From: Oreohelix idahoensis
Lineage: Eukaryota; Mollusca; Gastropoda; Stylommatophora; Oreohelicidae
DNA length: 64,000 bases
Assembly (NCBI GenBank): GCA_024509875.1
Contig: JAMPIV010012423.1
Location: 124,001 to 188,000 of the forward strand
Direction: 5' to 3'
A model generated the notes under the pieces. It saw only the letters and a list, made by a program, of their open reading frames with translations. It searched no databases and had not been told where the DNA came from. Below are positions 23,642 through 33,942 of the stretch, piece by piece. The translations under genes were made by a program, and so were the position numbers. The number at the start of each line of letters is the position of its first letter. The first letter of the stretch is position 1.

Positions 23642-26056
23642 ATGGCGGAGCTGGCAAAATTTAGATCAGCTGCTGTGCTCACCGCGAAGGAGATGGGAAT
23701 GGATGGTCAAATTTTAATTCAATACGTAACGGCTGAATGTGATAAATATATTGAACGGGAAGAAAGGAGGTTAGCTGAAGAGAAGAGGTTAGAGGCTGAT
23801 AGAGACATTAAGAGGCTGCAGATTGAGGCAGAAGAAAAAAGGTTGACTGCCGAAAGGGAGGCAGAAGATAGAAGGTTGCAAAGGGAGGCAGAAGAAAAAA
23901 GGTTAACTGCCGAAAGGGAGGCAGAAGATAGAAGGTTGCAAAGGGAGGCAGAAGAAAAAAGGTTGACTGCCGAAAGGGAGGCAGAAGATAGAAGGTTGCA
24001 AAGGGAGCACGAATTACGACTAAGGGAGCTGGAATTACAAGGCCAGGCTCCTGAAAATGGTGCCAGCCCTTTTGCCTCAGATGCTACGCCTAGTCTGGGA
24101 GCCTCAAACTCCGCTATGGGGTTTCATTTAGACCATTTTGTTGAAAAAGACGATGACATAGAGGGGTACCTAGGACGTTTTGAGTTATTAGCTACTACAT
24201 ATGGGTTAGAGAGAGAGAGGTGGAGCTTAAAGCTATCACAAGGATTGAGAGGTACTTCTTATGAAGTATTTGCTAAAATGAACAGGGAAGACCAAGACAA
24301 TTATGACATGTTAAAGCAGGCTTTGTTATTAAGATACGAGAAGAATGGTGAATTTTATCGTAAGAAATTTAGAAATGCCAAACTGTTGTCTGGGGAGACA
24401 TACCACCAATTCTCTGCTAGACTAGAAACCTATTTGGAGAAATGGACGGCTCTGGGGAAGACCCAAGATCTTAAAGAAATGATCATGATTGAGCAATTGA
24501 GAGAGTCCATGGCTCCAGACATGAGAAAATTTCTCATGGAACAAGGTGCAGAGAAGTTGGGGGAAATTTTAAATGTTGCTGAGAGGTATCAGGCAGCCCA
24601 GGCAGAGGTAAGTGGTGCTAAGAAGAAGCACATAGACAATTTTAAAGCTCCACAGCAATTTAATAAATTTGATAATAGAGAGCAGGGAAATAAAGGTAGG
24701 ACAAACTTTGAGCGGCCAAGAAATGACTATCGCGGCAGAAACTCACAGTTCAATGACCAAAAGTTCAATGAAAGAAAACCGTTGAACCAAGGAAAAAGAT
24801 GGTGTAAATGGTGCAAGAAGGATAACCATAACACCGAATTTTGTAGAAGGAAACCTTCAAACATTGCTGCAATGAAGTCGGGGACGCAAAGATTAAAGGT
24901 TAATCCTAAGGGACAACAGGAACCTTATCACCCCCCAGTTTGTGAGGATGTTATTTGTAATGGGGTCACCATAAGGTGCCTTTATGATACAGGTTTGGAT
25001 TATGATTCAGTTGTGAAGTCTAGCCTAGTGGACCCAAGTCAGTATACCACAGAAACAGTGGAAATACAAGGGGCGACTAAGGACATACCACTCATGACAC
25101 TTCCCATCGCAAGGATAACGGTGAAAACTCGCTATGTGGAAGGAGAAATCAGAGCAGCAGTGATAGTTGAACCAATCTACCCTCTGATATTGGGGTGTAG
25201 ATACGTCTTCTTGGGGAATCCCGAGAAACCTGTGATCATGGCGACAGTGCAGACCAGGTCACAGAAGAAGGAGGAAGAAGGTGAACCTATAAATGCTCAT
25301 CCAGAGGAGATGAGGAAGACGCAGGCTGAGGATAGGACACTCAAGCCATGTTTTCAAAAATTGCCCAAATGCCACACACCTCCGAGCAAGGGGGAATATT
25401 TCATGAAGAACAAACTATTATACAGGAAGACAGGAACTAGATCCACTGGTCACGGACAGTTAGTTCTTCCCAAGATATATAGGGCAAACTTAATAAGGAG
25501 CTTACATGTTGGAAAAGATGGTGACCATGAGAAAGTCGGTACCATCTGCCAAAAGATTGCTCGAAAATACTATTGGCCCGACGTAAATGTCGATGTTGAA
25601 AACTTTGTAGAAGCATGTGGCGTATTTCATGAGGGAACACCCACAAAGGGAAAATATGTGCAGGACCTAGAAACGCCACGGGGCAACTTTAGGCCTGAAA
25701 GGAAAACTAATTATACTCGGGTAGACAAAGTGGAATGGGAGCCCCCTTTTCACACCCAGTCTTCACTTGAATGGATTAACATGGCCACTATGCGAAGAGT
25801 ACAAAGAAGAAATTTTACCCAGGATAAGATGACAATCCCTCGGTCAGGATTATATAAGCTGGAAGAACAGAAAAGAGAGCGAAGATCTCTCATAAACAAT
25901 CTTAAGTGGGGAGACAAACCCCAGAGAAAAATTGGTAGTGGTCGATTTGTGAGTGATGATTCTAGGAAGAAAAGTCCTCACTATAGGGCTTCTAATGGAC
26001 GGGACCTGACGGGTTCCAGGAAAAATACGTATGATAAATTAAAGATCCAGATGTAA
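23642..26056 (+). CDS. gag-pro: Gag-protease with partial integrase, element A
   Basis: I place the start at ATG 23642 (context AAGTATGG); the frame is open upstream to 23588. Order, numbering from the upstream codon: N-terminal segment with a TAEC...EREERR motif; a charged coiled coil with three 20-residue repeats (about residues 75-145); capsid (about 185-345, GYLGRFELL, FYRKKFRNAK); basic region; a CX2CX4HX4C knuckle (CKWCKKDNHNTEFC); protease (LYDTGLD, later ILGCRY). An integrase HHCC-like finger follows with H..H present but its second Cys replaced (EACGVF). About 125 codons of basic sequence of unknown origin come next, starting near 25665, where the DDE core should be. It ends in TAA at 26054-26056. 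These are virus-like particle and maturation functions; integration by this copy is not expected. Confidence 0.93.
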   Translation: MAELAKFRSAAVLTAKEMGMDGQILIQYVTAECDKYIEREERRLAEEKRLEADRDIKRLQIEAEEKRLTAEREAEDRRLQREAEEKRLTAEREAEDRRLQREAEEKRLTAEREAEDRRLQREHELRLRELELQGQAPENGASPFASDATPSLGASNSAMGFHLDHFVEKDDDIEGYLGRFELLATTYGLERERWSLKLSQGLRGTSYEVFAKMNREDQDNYDMLKQALLLRYEKNGEFYRKKFRNAKLLSGETYHQFSARLETYLEKWTALGKTQDLKEMIMIEQLRESMAPDMRKFLMEQGAEKLGEILNVAERYQAAQAEVSGAKKKHIDNFKAPQQFNKFDNREQGNKGRTNFERPRNDYRGRNSQFNDQKFNERKPLNQGKRWCKWCKKDNHNTEFCRRKPSNIAAMKSGTQRLKVNPKGQQEPYHPPVCEDVICNGVTIRCLYDTGLDYDSVVKSSLVDPSQYTTETVEIQGATKDIPLMTLPIARITVKTRYVEGEIRAAVIVEPIYPLILGCRYVFLGNPEKPVIMATVQTRSQKKEEEGEPINAHPEEMRKTQAEDRTLKPCFQKLPKCHTPPSKGEYFMKNKLLYRKTGTRSTGHGQLVLPKIYRANLIRSLHVGKDGDHEKVGTICQKIARKYYWPDVNVDVENFVEACGVFHEGTPTKGKYVQDLETPRGNFRPERKTNYTRVDKVEWEPPFHTQSSLEWINMATMRRVQRRNFTQDKMTIPRSGLYKLEEQKRERRSLINNLKWGDKPQRKIGSGRFVSDDSRKKSPHYRASNGRDLTGSRKNTYDKLKIQM
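23825..24007 (+). repeat. 60-bp tandem repeat within gag coiled coil
   Basis: Three nearly identical 60-bp units encode the 20-residue unit REAEEKRLTAEREAEDRRLQ. They are in frame and extend the predicted coiled coil. Length variation between copies of the element is likely. Confidence 0.95.
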
Positions 26057-26117
26057 CCTATTAAGGACCTGGACAGATGAGAAGGCGGAAGAGACTGTTA
26101 CCTCATCGTATCAATAT

Positions 26118-27938
26118 GTGAACGAACTGACCACTCGTTTGAAAGCTGGATGGAAACTGGCAAATGATAATTTGAAACAAGCCAGGAAGAAACATGCAGC
26201 ATATTTTAATAGGAAGGCAAAGGACAGGGAACTGGCAGTCGGAGAGAAGGTGCTGCTTCTACTACCCGGAAGCCAGAATAAATTACAAATTGGTTGGCAA
26301 GGTCCATATACGGTTCTAGAGAAGGTGTCTAGAACAAACTATAAAATTGACAAAAAGGGGAAGGAAAAAGTTTATCATGTAAACCTGTTAAAGAAGTATC
26401 TGGACAGACCACTCCAGGAAAGCACCCCCTTATTGACCTTGGCTATTGCAACCCAGATGCAAAAAGAACCACTCACCTCACATGAATACCCATTACATCC
26501 TTGTGAAACAGCAGCACAGGTAAAAGTCAGTAAGCACCTGACTAAAAACCAGAGGGAGAGAGTTCAAAAGGTTCTGGAGGAACATACAGATGTATTAACA
26601 GATAAACCAGGCCATACAAATTTGCTACAGTATGACATGAAACTGGTAGACTCAAACCCAATCTGTATGAGAGCCTATTCTATTCCGTTCGCGAAGGAGA
26701 AGGCATTGAAGGAAGAAATAGAGTATTTGTTGAAGGAGGGGATTATTTCGCACAGTGAATCATCTTTTAGTTCTAGTGTCGTTTTGTTGAGAAAACCGTC
26801 TGGGGAACACAGATTGTGCATAGATTACAGGAAACTGAATGCTGTCACAGAAGGACAAGTGGATCCATTACCAGACACAAAACAGTTATTTGCCAGACTG
26901 AACAAGGCAAAATATTTTTCAAAAGTGGATCTTAGTAAAGGCTATTACCAGATCCCAGTGAAGCCTGAAGTGAGACCTTATTTGGCTTTTAGCACTTCGG
27001 ATGGACATTATGAATTCAATATGCTACCATTCGGACTGAAAAATGCTCCGAGTGTGTTTTCAAGGATGATGCGCAAATTGTTGGATCCCCTGAATAACCC
27101 ATGTATCACGAATTTCATGGATGATATTCTCGTCGCCACAGAGACATTTGAAGAACACATTGAAGCTCTGGAGATGTTGTTTGATAGACTTCGGGAGGCG
27201 AACTTAACTGCTAGGCCAACAAAATGTTGTATTGGATGCAAAGAGTTGGAATTCTTGGGACACACTGTATATCAGGGTAATATGACCCCTGATCCTAAGA
27301 ACTTGGAAAAACTGCAGAGAGCACCTAGGCCGCAAACAAAAAAGGACGTGCGATCATTTGTGTCGTTATGCGGATTTTATCAGAAATACATCAAGAATTT
27401 TAACGCTATTTGTGCTCCTCTGACTGATTTGACTCGCAAGGGACTTCCAGATAAAATTATTTGGACTGCACAATGTGAACTAGCGTTCCAAGAGTTAAAG
27501 GAAAAACTCACTAGCAAGCCTTTTCTCAAACTGCCTGATTTGACACAGGACTTTGTCTTAAGAACCGATGCAAGTAATGTAGGACTCGGAGGGGCTTTGT
27601 TGCAAAGATCATCTTCACCTGATGGGGAACTTAAACCAGTCGCTTATGCAAGCCGCAAATTGAATAAGGCGGAACAAGGATACTCCACAAGCGAAAAGGA
27701 ATGTTTAGCATTAATCTGGGCAATAAAGAAGTTTCAAATCTATCTGTATGGTAGGACATTTGTGGTGGAGACGGACCATCAGCCTCTCGTGTTCTTGTCT
27801 CAGTCTAAGCATGAAAACGCAAGATTGCTGAGGTGGTCTTTGTTGCTTCAACCTTATCAGTTTAGTATCCAATATATCCCAGGCAAATTGAATGTCGGTG
27901 CAGATTTCCTCAGTCGGCACCCCTGTGATCAAAATTAG
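26118..27938 (+). CDS. pol: Integrase C-terminus, reverse transcriptase, RNase H of element A
   Basis: The frame is open upstream to about 26052 (LLRTWTDEKAEETV and onward), in a different register from the gag ORF stop, so expression would need a frameshift or a spliced or internal start. Residues 1-95 are the integrase post-core and GPY/F-like module (YFNRKAKDRELAVGEKVLLL, WQGPYTVLEKVS). Reverse transcriptase follows: RLCIDYRKLN, FSKVDLSKGYYQIPV, LPFGLKNAPSVFSRMM and catalytic FMDDILVA. RNase H has RTDASNVGLGGAL, a conserved Glu in SEKECLALIWAIKKF, and VETDHQPL. It ends in NVGADFLSRHP. The integrase module preceding RT is the diagnostic reversed order. The RT and RNase H motifs look intact. 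Confidence 0.95.
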   Translation: MNELTTRLKAGWKLANDNLKQARKKHAAYFNRKAKDRELAVGEKVLLLLPGSQNKLQIGWQGPYTVLEKVSRTNYKIDKKGKEKVYHVNLLKKYLDRPLQESTPLLTLAIATQMQKEPLTSHEYPLHPCETAAQVKVSKHLTKNQRERVQKVLEEHTDVLTDKPGHTNLLQYDMKLVDSNPICMRAYSIPFAKEKALKEEIEYLLKEGIISHSESSFSSSVVLLRKPSGEHRLCIDYRKLNAVTEGQVDPLPDTKQLFARLNKAKYFSKVDLSKGYYQIPVKPEVRPYLAFSTSDGHYEFNMLPFGLKNAPSVFSRMMRKLLDPLNNPCITNFMDDILVATETFEEHIEALEMLFDRLREANLTARPTKCCIGCKELEFLGHTVYQGNMTPDPKNLEKLQRAPRPQTKKDVRSFVSLCGFYQKYIKNFNAICAPLTDLTRKGLPDKIIWTAQCELAFQELKEKLTSKPFLKLPDLTQDFVLRTDASNVGLGGALLQRSSSPDGELKPVAYASRKLNKAEQGYSTSEKECLALIWAIKKFQIYLYGRTFVVETDHQPLVFLSQSKHENARLLRWSLLLQPYQFSIQYIPGKLNVGADFLSRHPCDQN

Positions 27939-28007
27939 AGTAGTGACAAACGTGAGGAGTAATTTTACCTATGTGTATCGCTGGTGTTGGAACTTGCCAT
28001 AGGCATG

Positions 28008-28025
28008 TTTTCAAGTGGGGAGATG
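28008..28025 (+). promoter_or_regulatory. Polypurine tract of element A
   Basis: AAGTGGGGAGATG lies immediately before the 3' LTR TGTAGTG. It is the expected primer site for plus-strand DNA synthesis. Confidence 0.6.
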
Positions 28026-29867
28026 TGTAGTGAAATTGACAGAGATACAACGGTAAAATCCCTCCAAAGATAACATTTAAGGATAAAAACATAATGCGTA
28101 GGCTGCGAATAGTACATGATCGCCTAGACCGCGGGTCATCATCCTCCATAATAATTGACTTGCTAGACAGGAGGGGAACGGCGGATCAAAAAGGAAAAAA
28201 ATATGACTGGAAGATTGCGTGAGACTAGAAAGGCTAAGGAGACGCAATTGGGGGGGAAACGGAGAAAAGTCACGTTTCCCAAGTTGACATAAAAAGTAAG
28301 CAACTCGACAGAAGGGACCATAGATATGTTACGCCACAGTCATTTATTGGACGCTTTTGCGCGATACCAAGCCCTTGATTTGAATTCAGCGGCTAAACGC
28401 AGATGTTAGGAATATTACAAAAATTAAAAAGTACTTTTTTCTTAATATTAATGTTAGGAATATAAAAATTAGCTGGCCGGATGGCCTATTCTGAGCAGTG
28501 AACTAATATGTTCTTAATTTTACAGACGGATAGATAATATTGAAGATAATGACAAAAGACAGTGTTGTTCACATCATCGACAGACTGTAATGAATCTAAA
28601 AGTGTCGCTAATTGCACAAAAAAACACGACCTCGAAACGCAGGTGTTCAAATTTACTTAGTATGGAGGAGAGGGTTTTTGGGTGGTAGCTGTGTCTAAAA
28701 ATAACTTTTAACGACAAAATTTTGGAGGGGAGAGAAAGGTTGGTTCAAAAATCGAGTACATTTTGTAGAAACACAAGTAGAGACGGACAGACTAACAGAT
28801 AACCATCCATACTTGACTGAAGCATGACTGAAATGACTTTATGGTAGGAAATTTGAAATTTAAAATAAACCTAGGCAGTGATTGGCCACAGACAATCATA
28901 TCATTAGCGCTCAGACGCGAAAGTGGGGCCATTCTTCAATAGTTGTTCAGTGATAGACACAGATTTTAAAGTGTGGTGATTTCCATATGAAAGAAAGTGT
29001 AATAAATTTAGGGACGCCATACTATAGCCAGCAGCTCAGCTGAGTTTTGCTAGCAATTCTGTGTTATTTATTCATAATCTGAGCTGCGAGTTTCTGTTGT
29101 CAACCAAGCAGTGTCTATTCAGTTGGTGACTTACTCGAGTGTATCTGTGCAGTACTTGTGACAGAGACCACCATTATTGCCCGCCAGCACGGAGAGGTGG
29201 GACCATCAGTTTTCAGCACCAGAGCTACAACTACCAGATGAGTGAGCCTCTGGTCTGCTGGACATTCACCAAAGCCCTTTAGTTACTAATAACCCCATAA
29301 AAATTCCCACCATTTTCTGGACACTGTGTAGTCAATATAGACAGGTGTGATGAGGCCACCCCAACAGCACAAACATTAAATATCCTCCCAAGTAGATGAC
29401 TACTAGAACATTTTAATAAAACTAACTAGTATAGTACATATATATGTACACTATTGCATTTATGATATAATATTCCATGCATTTCTTTCATAATTTCTAA
29501 ATCCTTTTAAGTTCTGGTCAACCTAAAAAATTGATACAGAACAAAATAAATGTAATATAATTCTATCAAAAAAATTTTACACACGTGAGTTAGTTCAGTG
29601 TATTTTAACATTTATTAATATTATTAGTCTTGTTAAATATCTGTGGGTATATCTATAACCTATTACACCACACTACATAGCATAACCCTAGACACTTTAC
29701 GTAACCACATTCATTAAAAAAAAAATTAAGTGTGAGGTCGTAGTGGTAGCAAGAAAGGCCTTCTGACAATTCTCAACTACATTTTATCTCAGGAGGCTTC
29801 ACAGCTGGCCTCATACAATTACATTTAGTAATATCACCATCATACAATACCATCAAACACCACTACA
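28026..29867 (+). repeat. 3' LTR of element A
   Basis: 1842 bp and collinear with the 5' LTR. It carries the extra 21 bp near 28360-28381 and two extra single bases. TSD ATAAT follows. Confidence 0.97.
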
Positions 29868-30049
29868 ATAATTCACTTAGAGTTCTAGCTGTTAAAACCC
29901 GTTTGCTGCAAATAGTGATAGGATTTCGATGCCTTGCCTTCAGGGAAGTACCTTGGTTTTATTTTTATATTTATTTAAGTTCTTATGTGTCCTATCTAGC
30001 TTTCAATTTCTTTCCTTTCCTGACGAAAGCCTTGTGGCCGTAACGTAGA

Positions 30050-30972
30050 CTATTTTCTTTGTCTTTTGTCCTCGTAAGACGAATCACCTTTTTTCGATTT
30101 TTTTTCAAACCCATCCATGGTACTGCACGTCGTACCGCAGTTCCCCTCAACTTCCTCGATTGTATATTCCTAGCAGACCAGATCACGGGCTTCCAACAGT
30201 CTTTTTCTTCTTATCTTTTACTGAGTAGTTAATGTTGTCTTTTCTTGGCTTTTGCGACACCAATTTAATTGGTGAGCACGTATGTGCCAACGATACATGA
30301 GAAACATTTTAACTTGTAAATTTAACTGTACTTACGAAATCCAGCAATACATTTTCAATTTTATCAGCCCACTGTGGTGGTGAAAACAATAGCATTCTTT
30401 CCCCATTTCTGACAGTTGTATTTAAGCGTAGCATCCAGAATTTACGCTTTTTCAGAATCGGCACTCTACCATAGAGCCAGGCGATAGGATTATCATCATT
30501 TATCAATTGTAACATTTTTAGCAACCAGATGTTTCCCAATACTAGAAGTATTTTCCTCTTTTAACTGTGAACCCCAAGATCACGTTTTTACATCAACTAT
30601 TGGTGGTGACATCTGTTCATCCAGGAATAACCCACACCAGGTTCGGCGTTCACCTCACTAGTCGTTATTCGTTAGAGGATGGACTGGGGCCAATTTGGGA
30701 AATAAACCTGACATTTTATTTAGTCAGGAAAAATTGTAATTCCAAGGGATATCACCAAGAGTAGGTAAGGGTGATTGAGTGGCCACTGTATGAAAGAGAG
30801 AGTGAATATTTTTCTTTGTTACAGGGACTTTACCAAAATTGGATTTGCTTAAACTTGTTAACTTTACTGGGTAGCCTATAGTAGGAACTTGTTTCTTTAC
30901 TGTCCATTCTGTAACATAGCGCAAACCTTTGACCTTTGGGTTATTAACTTTTTGGGTTCTTTTTTTCTCCAT
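30050..30972 (-). CDS. Putative three-exon gene of unknown function
   Basis: My splice model gives 154 residues. Exon 1 (30972-30834) starts at ATG in CACTATGG and ends at donor G|GTAAAG in phase 1. Exon 2 (30541-30336) begins after acceptor CTTCTAG in matching phase and ends at the strong donor TTC|GTAAGT in phase 0. Exon 3 (30169-30050) begins after CTGCTAG and ends in TAG. Phases agree throughout. The protein has a basic N-terminus, a central segment with IAWLYGRVPILKKRKFWML and LLFSPPQWADKIENVLLDF, and a charged C-terminus. I do not recognise the family. Alternatives are unspliced chance ORFs or an old element. Confidence 0.35.
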
Positions 30973-31198
30973 AGTGGGAGGGCACATTTATTCTGCTATT
31001 TCATAGGTATCTAAATCTTTTTTTTTATTTGATCTTTCTTTAGATATTTGATGTTGTCAAGTTTAAATGATAATAAACAACAAAAGAAACTTAACTTTGT
31101 GTGTTGGTCAGATCCATACCCAATTAGTCGTAGTTTTCACGTTTGTGTGTCTTGTTGTCACATAACTGTGTGTGTGTGTAGTTAAACTTATATTTATA

Positions 31199-32147
31199 AA
31201 CTGCTCAAAAAAAGTTAAAGGCCACTTTCAATTTTTAGGTCATTTCAACTATGCTGTTTTTTTAAAAACCTGAACACTCAGTCAAAAAAGTTTTGCTGCA
31301 TTTTGTTGCATGCTTAAACAATGTTTGTTAATCTGACAATAAATCAAATCTGTGTTACGTGTGTGTACCTCCAAGGTCAATCAAATGTACGTGGTGGAAA
31401 GGGAAATAATGCATGTTTGAAAATGCTTCCTATGGCAAAGCCTGTTGATAACATTGCTGAAATTTGCTTTTCACGTGCAAGTCGTGACTATAGTGAACAC
31501 ATTTCACCCACTTTTCGGAAGGAACGGGCAGTGGGTATGTTTGTAACATTTACCATTTTAGCCATGGCTCAGCTAATTCGCTTGACCAATGTTGACAGAT
31601 GGAGAGCGATGGCATGGCTGCAGGATGATGTAGGGCTGCGAGAAGTTGCTAGGAGATTAGGAGTTGCCCACTCTGTCATACAAACTCTGCGTGATCGTTA
31701 TAATGCAACCGGCAGTGTCGCAGAACAACGCAGGTCAGGACGTCCAAGGTCTACCACAAGACGGCAAGACACGCTGACCCATGGCTAAAATGGTAAATGT
31801 TACAAACATACCCACTGCCCGTTCCTTCCGAAAAGTGGGTGAAATGTGTTCTCTATAGTCACGACTTGCACGTGAAAAGCAAATTTCAGCAATGTTATCA
31901 ACAGGCTTTGCCATAGGAAGCATTTTCAAACATGCATTATTTCCCTTTCCACCACGTGCATTTGATTGACCTTGGAGGTACACACACGTAACTCAGATTT
32001 GATTTATTGTCAGATTAACAAATACTGTTTAAGCATGCAACAAAATGCAGCAAAACGTTTTTGACTGAGTGTTCAGGTTTTTAAAAAAACAGTTTAGTTG
32101 AAATGACCTAAAAATTGAAAGTGGCCTTTAACTTTTTTTGAGCAGTA
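31199..32147 (+). mobile_element. Tc1-like element with 370-bp terminal inverted repeats
   Basis: The segments 31199-31567 and 31779-32147 are near-perfect inverted complements with tips at CTGCTCAAAAAAAGTTAAAG. TA dinucleotides flank both ends (31197-31198 and 32148-32149), as expected for Tc1/mariner. Only about 210 bp lie between the arms, encoding the start of a transposase. The catalytic DDE/D region is absent, so it cannot move by itself. Confidence 0.9.
31564..31788 (+). CDS. Tc1-like transposase N-terminal DNA-binding fragment
   Basis: 74 codons from ATG 31564. The helix-turn-helix pattern is clear: RWRAMAWLQDDVGLREVARR, then LGVAHSVIQTLRDRYNATGS and a GRPRSTTRRQD hinge with a GRPR-type AT-hook. 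This is the paired-like N-terminal half of Tc1 transposases. The stop comes soon after the second arm begins. The same frame is open upstream in the left arm to 31321. If expressed, it would bind the inverted repeats without cutting; that is inference. Confidence 0.75.
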   Translation: MAQLIRLTNVDRWRAMAWLQDDVGLREVARRLGVAHSVIQTLRDRYNATGSVAEQRRSGRPRSTTRRQDTLTHG

Positions 32148-32330
32148 TATGTATGATGAGGGCAAGGTTGTCTTGTACTAAATTATAGTCGTATAGATAG
32201 GCTGGAATAGAGAAACTTACTCATTCCATAGACATATTTTGTTCCTTAAACTATCACCCGTGAAATCTATTTCTCACACCTTTTTCTCGCGTACTTATCA
32301 ACATCCACTCTACTCAGACGGGACAAAAAT

Positions 32331-32410
32331 AACTCACAACCTATCTAACTCACAACCTATCTAACTCACAACCTATCTAACTCACAACCTATCTAACTCA
32401 CAACCTATCT
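32331..32410 (+). repeat. 16-bp tandem repeat, five copies
   Basis: AACTCACAACCTATCT repeated five times without visible variation. Confidence 0.98.
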
Positions 32411-32414
32411 GTAC

Positions 32415-32515
32415 GACAGTAGAGACCACGCAAAGATGGCACGGGACAAGACGACTTGGCATGATGATGTTTAGGACCTGTGCTCCATTTAGAGCAGAAA
32501 GTTATTGATCCAATA
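32415..32515 (+). pseudogene. LINE 3' end remnant
   Basis: GATGGCACGGGACAAGACG followed by CTTGGCATG and TGTGCTCC parallels the 3' end of the LINE at 9341-11292 (GATGGCACGTGACAAGAGG). About 100 bp. Confidence 0.55.
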
Positions 32516-33084
32516 TTCACATGTGACCTTTTTGAACTTAAACGTTACAGTTCTCGAAAACGTGGGGAAAATAGGGGTGGGAGGGTTGAGGGTTCTTTCA
32601 CAATCTTCTCTATTTAATTCCATACAGTTTTCTTCGTCTGTAAACGTCCAGCTATCTTCTTTCTGTAGACCTAGGCACTGATTCTTGGATAAAGTTAACT
32701 CATTAGCTCGGCAATCAATGGAATGTTCACAATTCGGTTGCTAATGGCACACGCAGTGTGAGAAGCAATCACAGCCGAACATTGCTATTTCTGGAACTTT
32801 CCAGATGTCACGTGTTAACAGAGAGGGAAGGACGGAAGAAGAAGATTTAGAAAAATATTATCTGATCATGTAAAGTTTTTTTTTTTCATTAATTTTTTTA
32901 CGGGCATGTGGTTAACACAACCGTTCACAACCCTCCTCCCTCCTCTCGATAATCTGTGTCACAGTACTTCATACTTCGTGTCCTGTTGAAGTTAAGATTT
33001 GTGTAAAACATTTTTTTATATATGATGAGGTTAATAGCTATATGTACAACTATACAGACTTTTGATACACGAATAATAGTCCGG
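32516..33084. other. No gene seen
   Basis: Unique-looking sequence with T-rich runs near 32877-32890. No ORF with motifs. Confidence 0.4.
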
Positions 33085-33372
33085 AGCGTCCGATTGGCAG
33101 AGTGTTTAGAGCGTTGCCTCTAGCGGCAAAGTTATCCAATTCCGCATTCGAAACCAGATGACGTCAAGTTCTGGTCTACCCAACTGTAAATGAGTACCTG
33201 AAACTGCTTTTGAGTTAAGGAAGACAAAGACAGCGACGATGGAAAGTGACCACCCCATCTCATAAAGCTAGACCTAACAATGGGGAAATCTCTAACATTT
33301 AACTCCCCTACGGCAGTAACTGCTATGAGACTACCTGTACCTGTACCTTGGTAATATATGGGCTCATTCTGT
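33085..33372 (+). mobile_element. tRNA-like SINE, second family
   Basis: Begins with a tRNA-like head: a box A-like TTGGCAGAGTG and a box B-like CATTCGAAACC about 50 bases on. A body with CTACCCAACTGTAAATGAGT and CCTGTACCTGTACCTTGG follows. Target duplications were not found. Annotated on promoter boxes only. Confidence 0.5.
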
Positions 33373-33942
33373 GCTACCAACAACGTGCCCCGAGATTCAT
33401 AGCGAATGAAAAAGCAGGGGTTAAGATGACAGTCAAAGTCAATCAGCTGACATAAGAGAGTTGTTCAAATATTGCGAAAAGAAGAGCGATTATCGAACGC
33501 AAGCAGATGTTTGAATACAAGGTCGTTCGGGGTCACACTGCCTTTGGAGTTATAAATAGACCCAAGCACATACACGAATAACGAAGAAGGAATATGTACG
33601 CAAGTGTAATATACTATAGGCGCATTTGATTGGCTGATTTATTATTAGTAATTATTTTAAAATAACACATTAATATAAGAATACAACACGAACCAGCGAA
33701 CGAAAGAACGAAAGTATCAATGAACGAACGAACGAAAGAAAGAATGAAATCTTTATATTAAGGTAAAGAAATAGGCATTATTGACTTTTTACACATCTGC
33801 CCTGCAAACAATACAATCGCAGGATTGTTCGTAGCACAAAGGAAACATTCAGTCAGAACACAACTCTGGCAAGCAGACGATCTAGACCCTGTGTTGCATG
33901 AAACCATGTGATTTCTTAAAATAGCTTCCGTAAAATGGTATT
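33373..33942. other. Flank of LTR element B
   Basis: Contains (GAAC/GAAA)n runs near 33686-33745. No gene seen. The last five bases, GTATT, are the target duplication of element B. Confidence 0.5.

Larger units (their letters stand above)
21556..29867 (+). mobile_element. LTR retrotransposon A (Ty3/Gypsy type, integrase before RT)
   Basis: An 8.3-kb element bounded by long direct repeats (21556-23374 and 28026-29867) that start TGTAGTG and end CCACTACA. A 5-bp target duplication ATAAT lies at 21551-21555 and 29868-29872. Coding order is gag, protease, integrase zinc finger, an unrelated basic segment, integrase C-terminal module, reverse transcriptase, RNase H. The integrase-first order recalls the Gmr1 group. 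By eye the LTRs differ by about two substitutions, two 1-bp indels and one 21-bp indel, so insertion was very recent. The integrase catalytic core is missing, so the copy should be non-autonomous. Confidence 0.97.
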
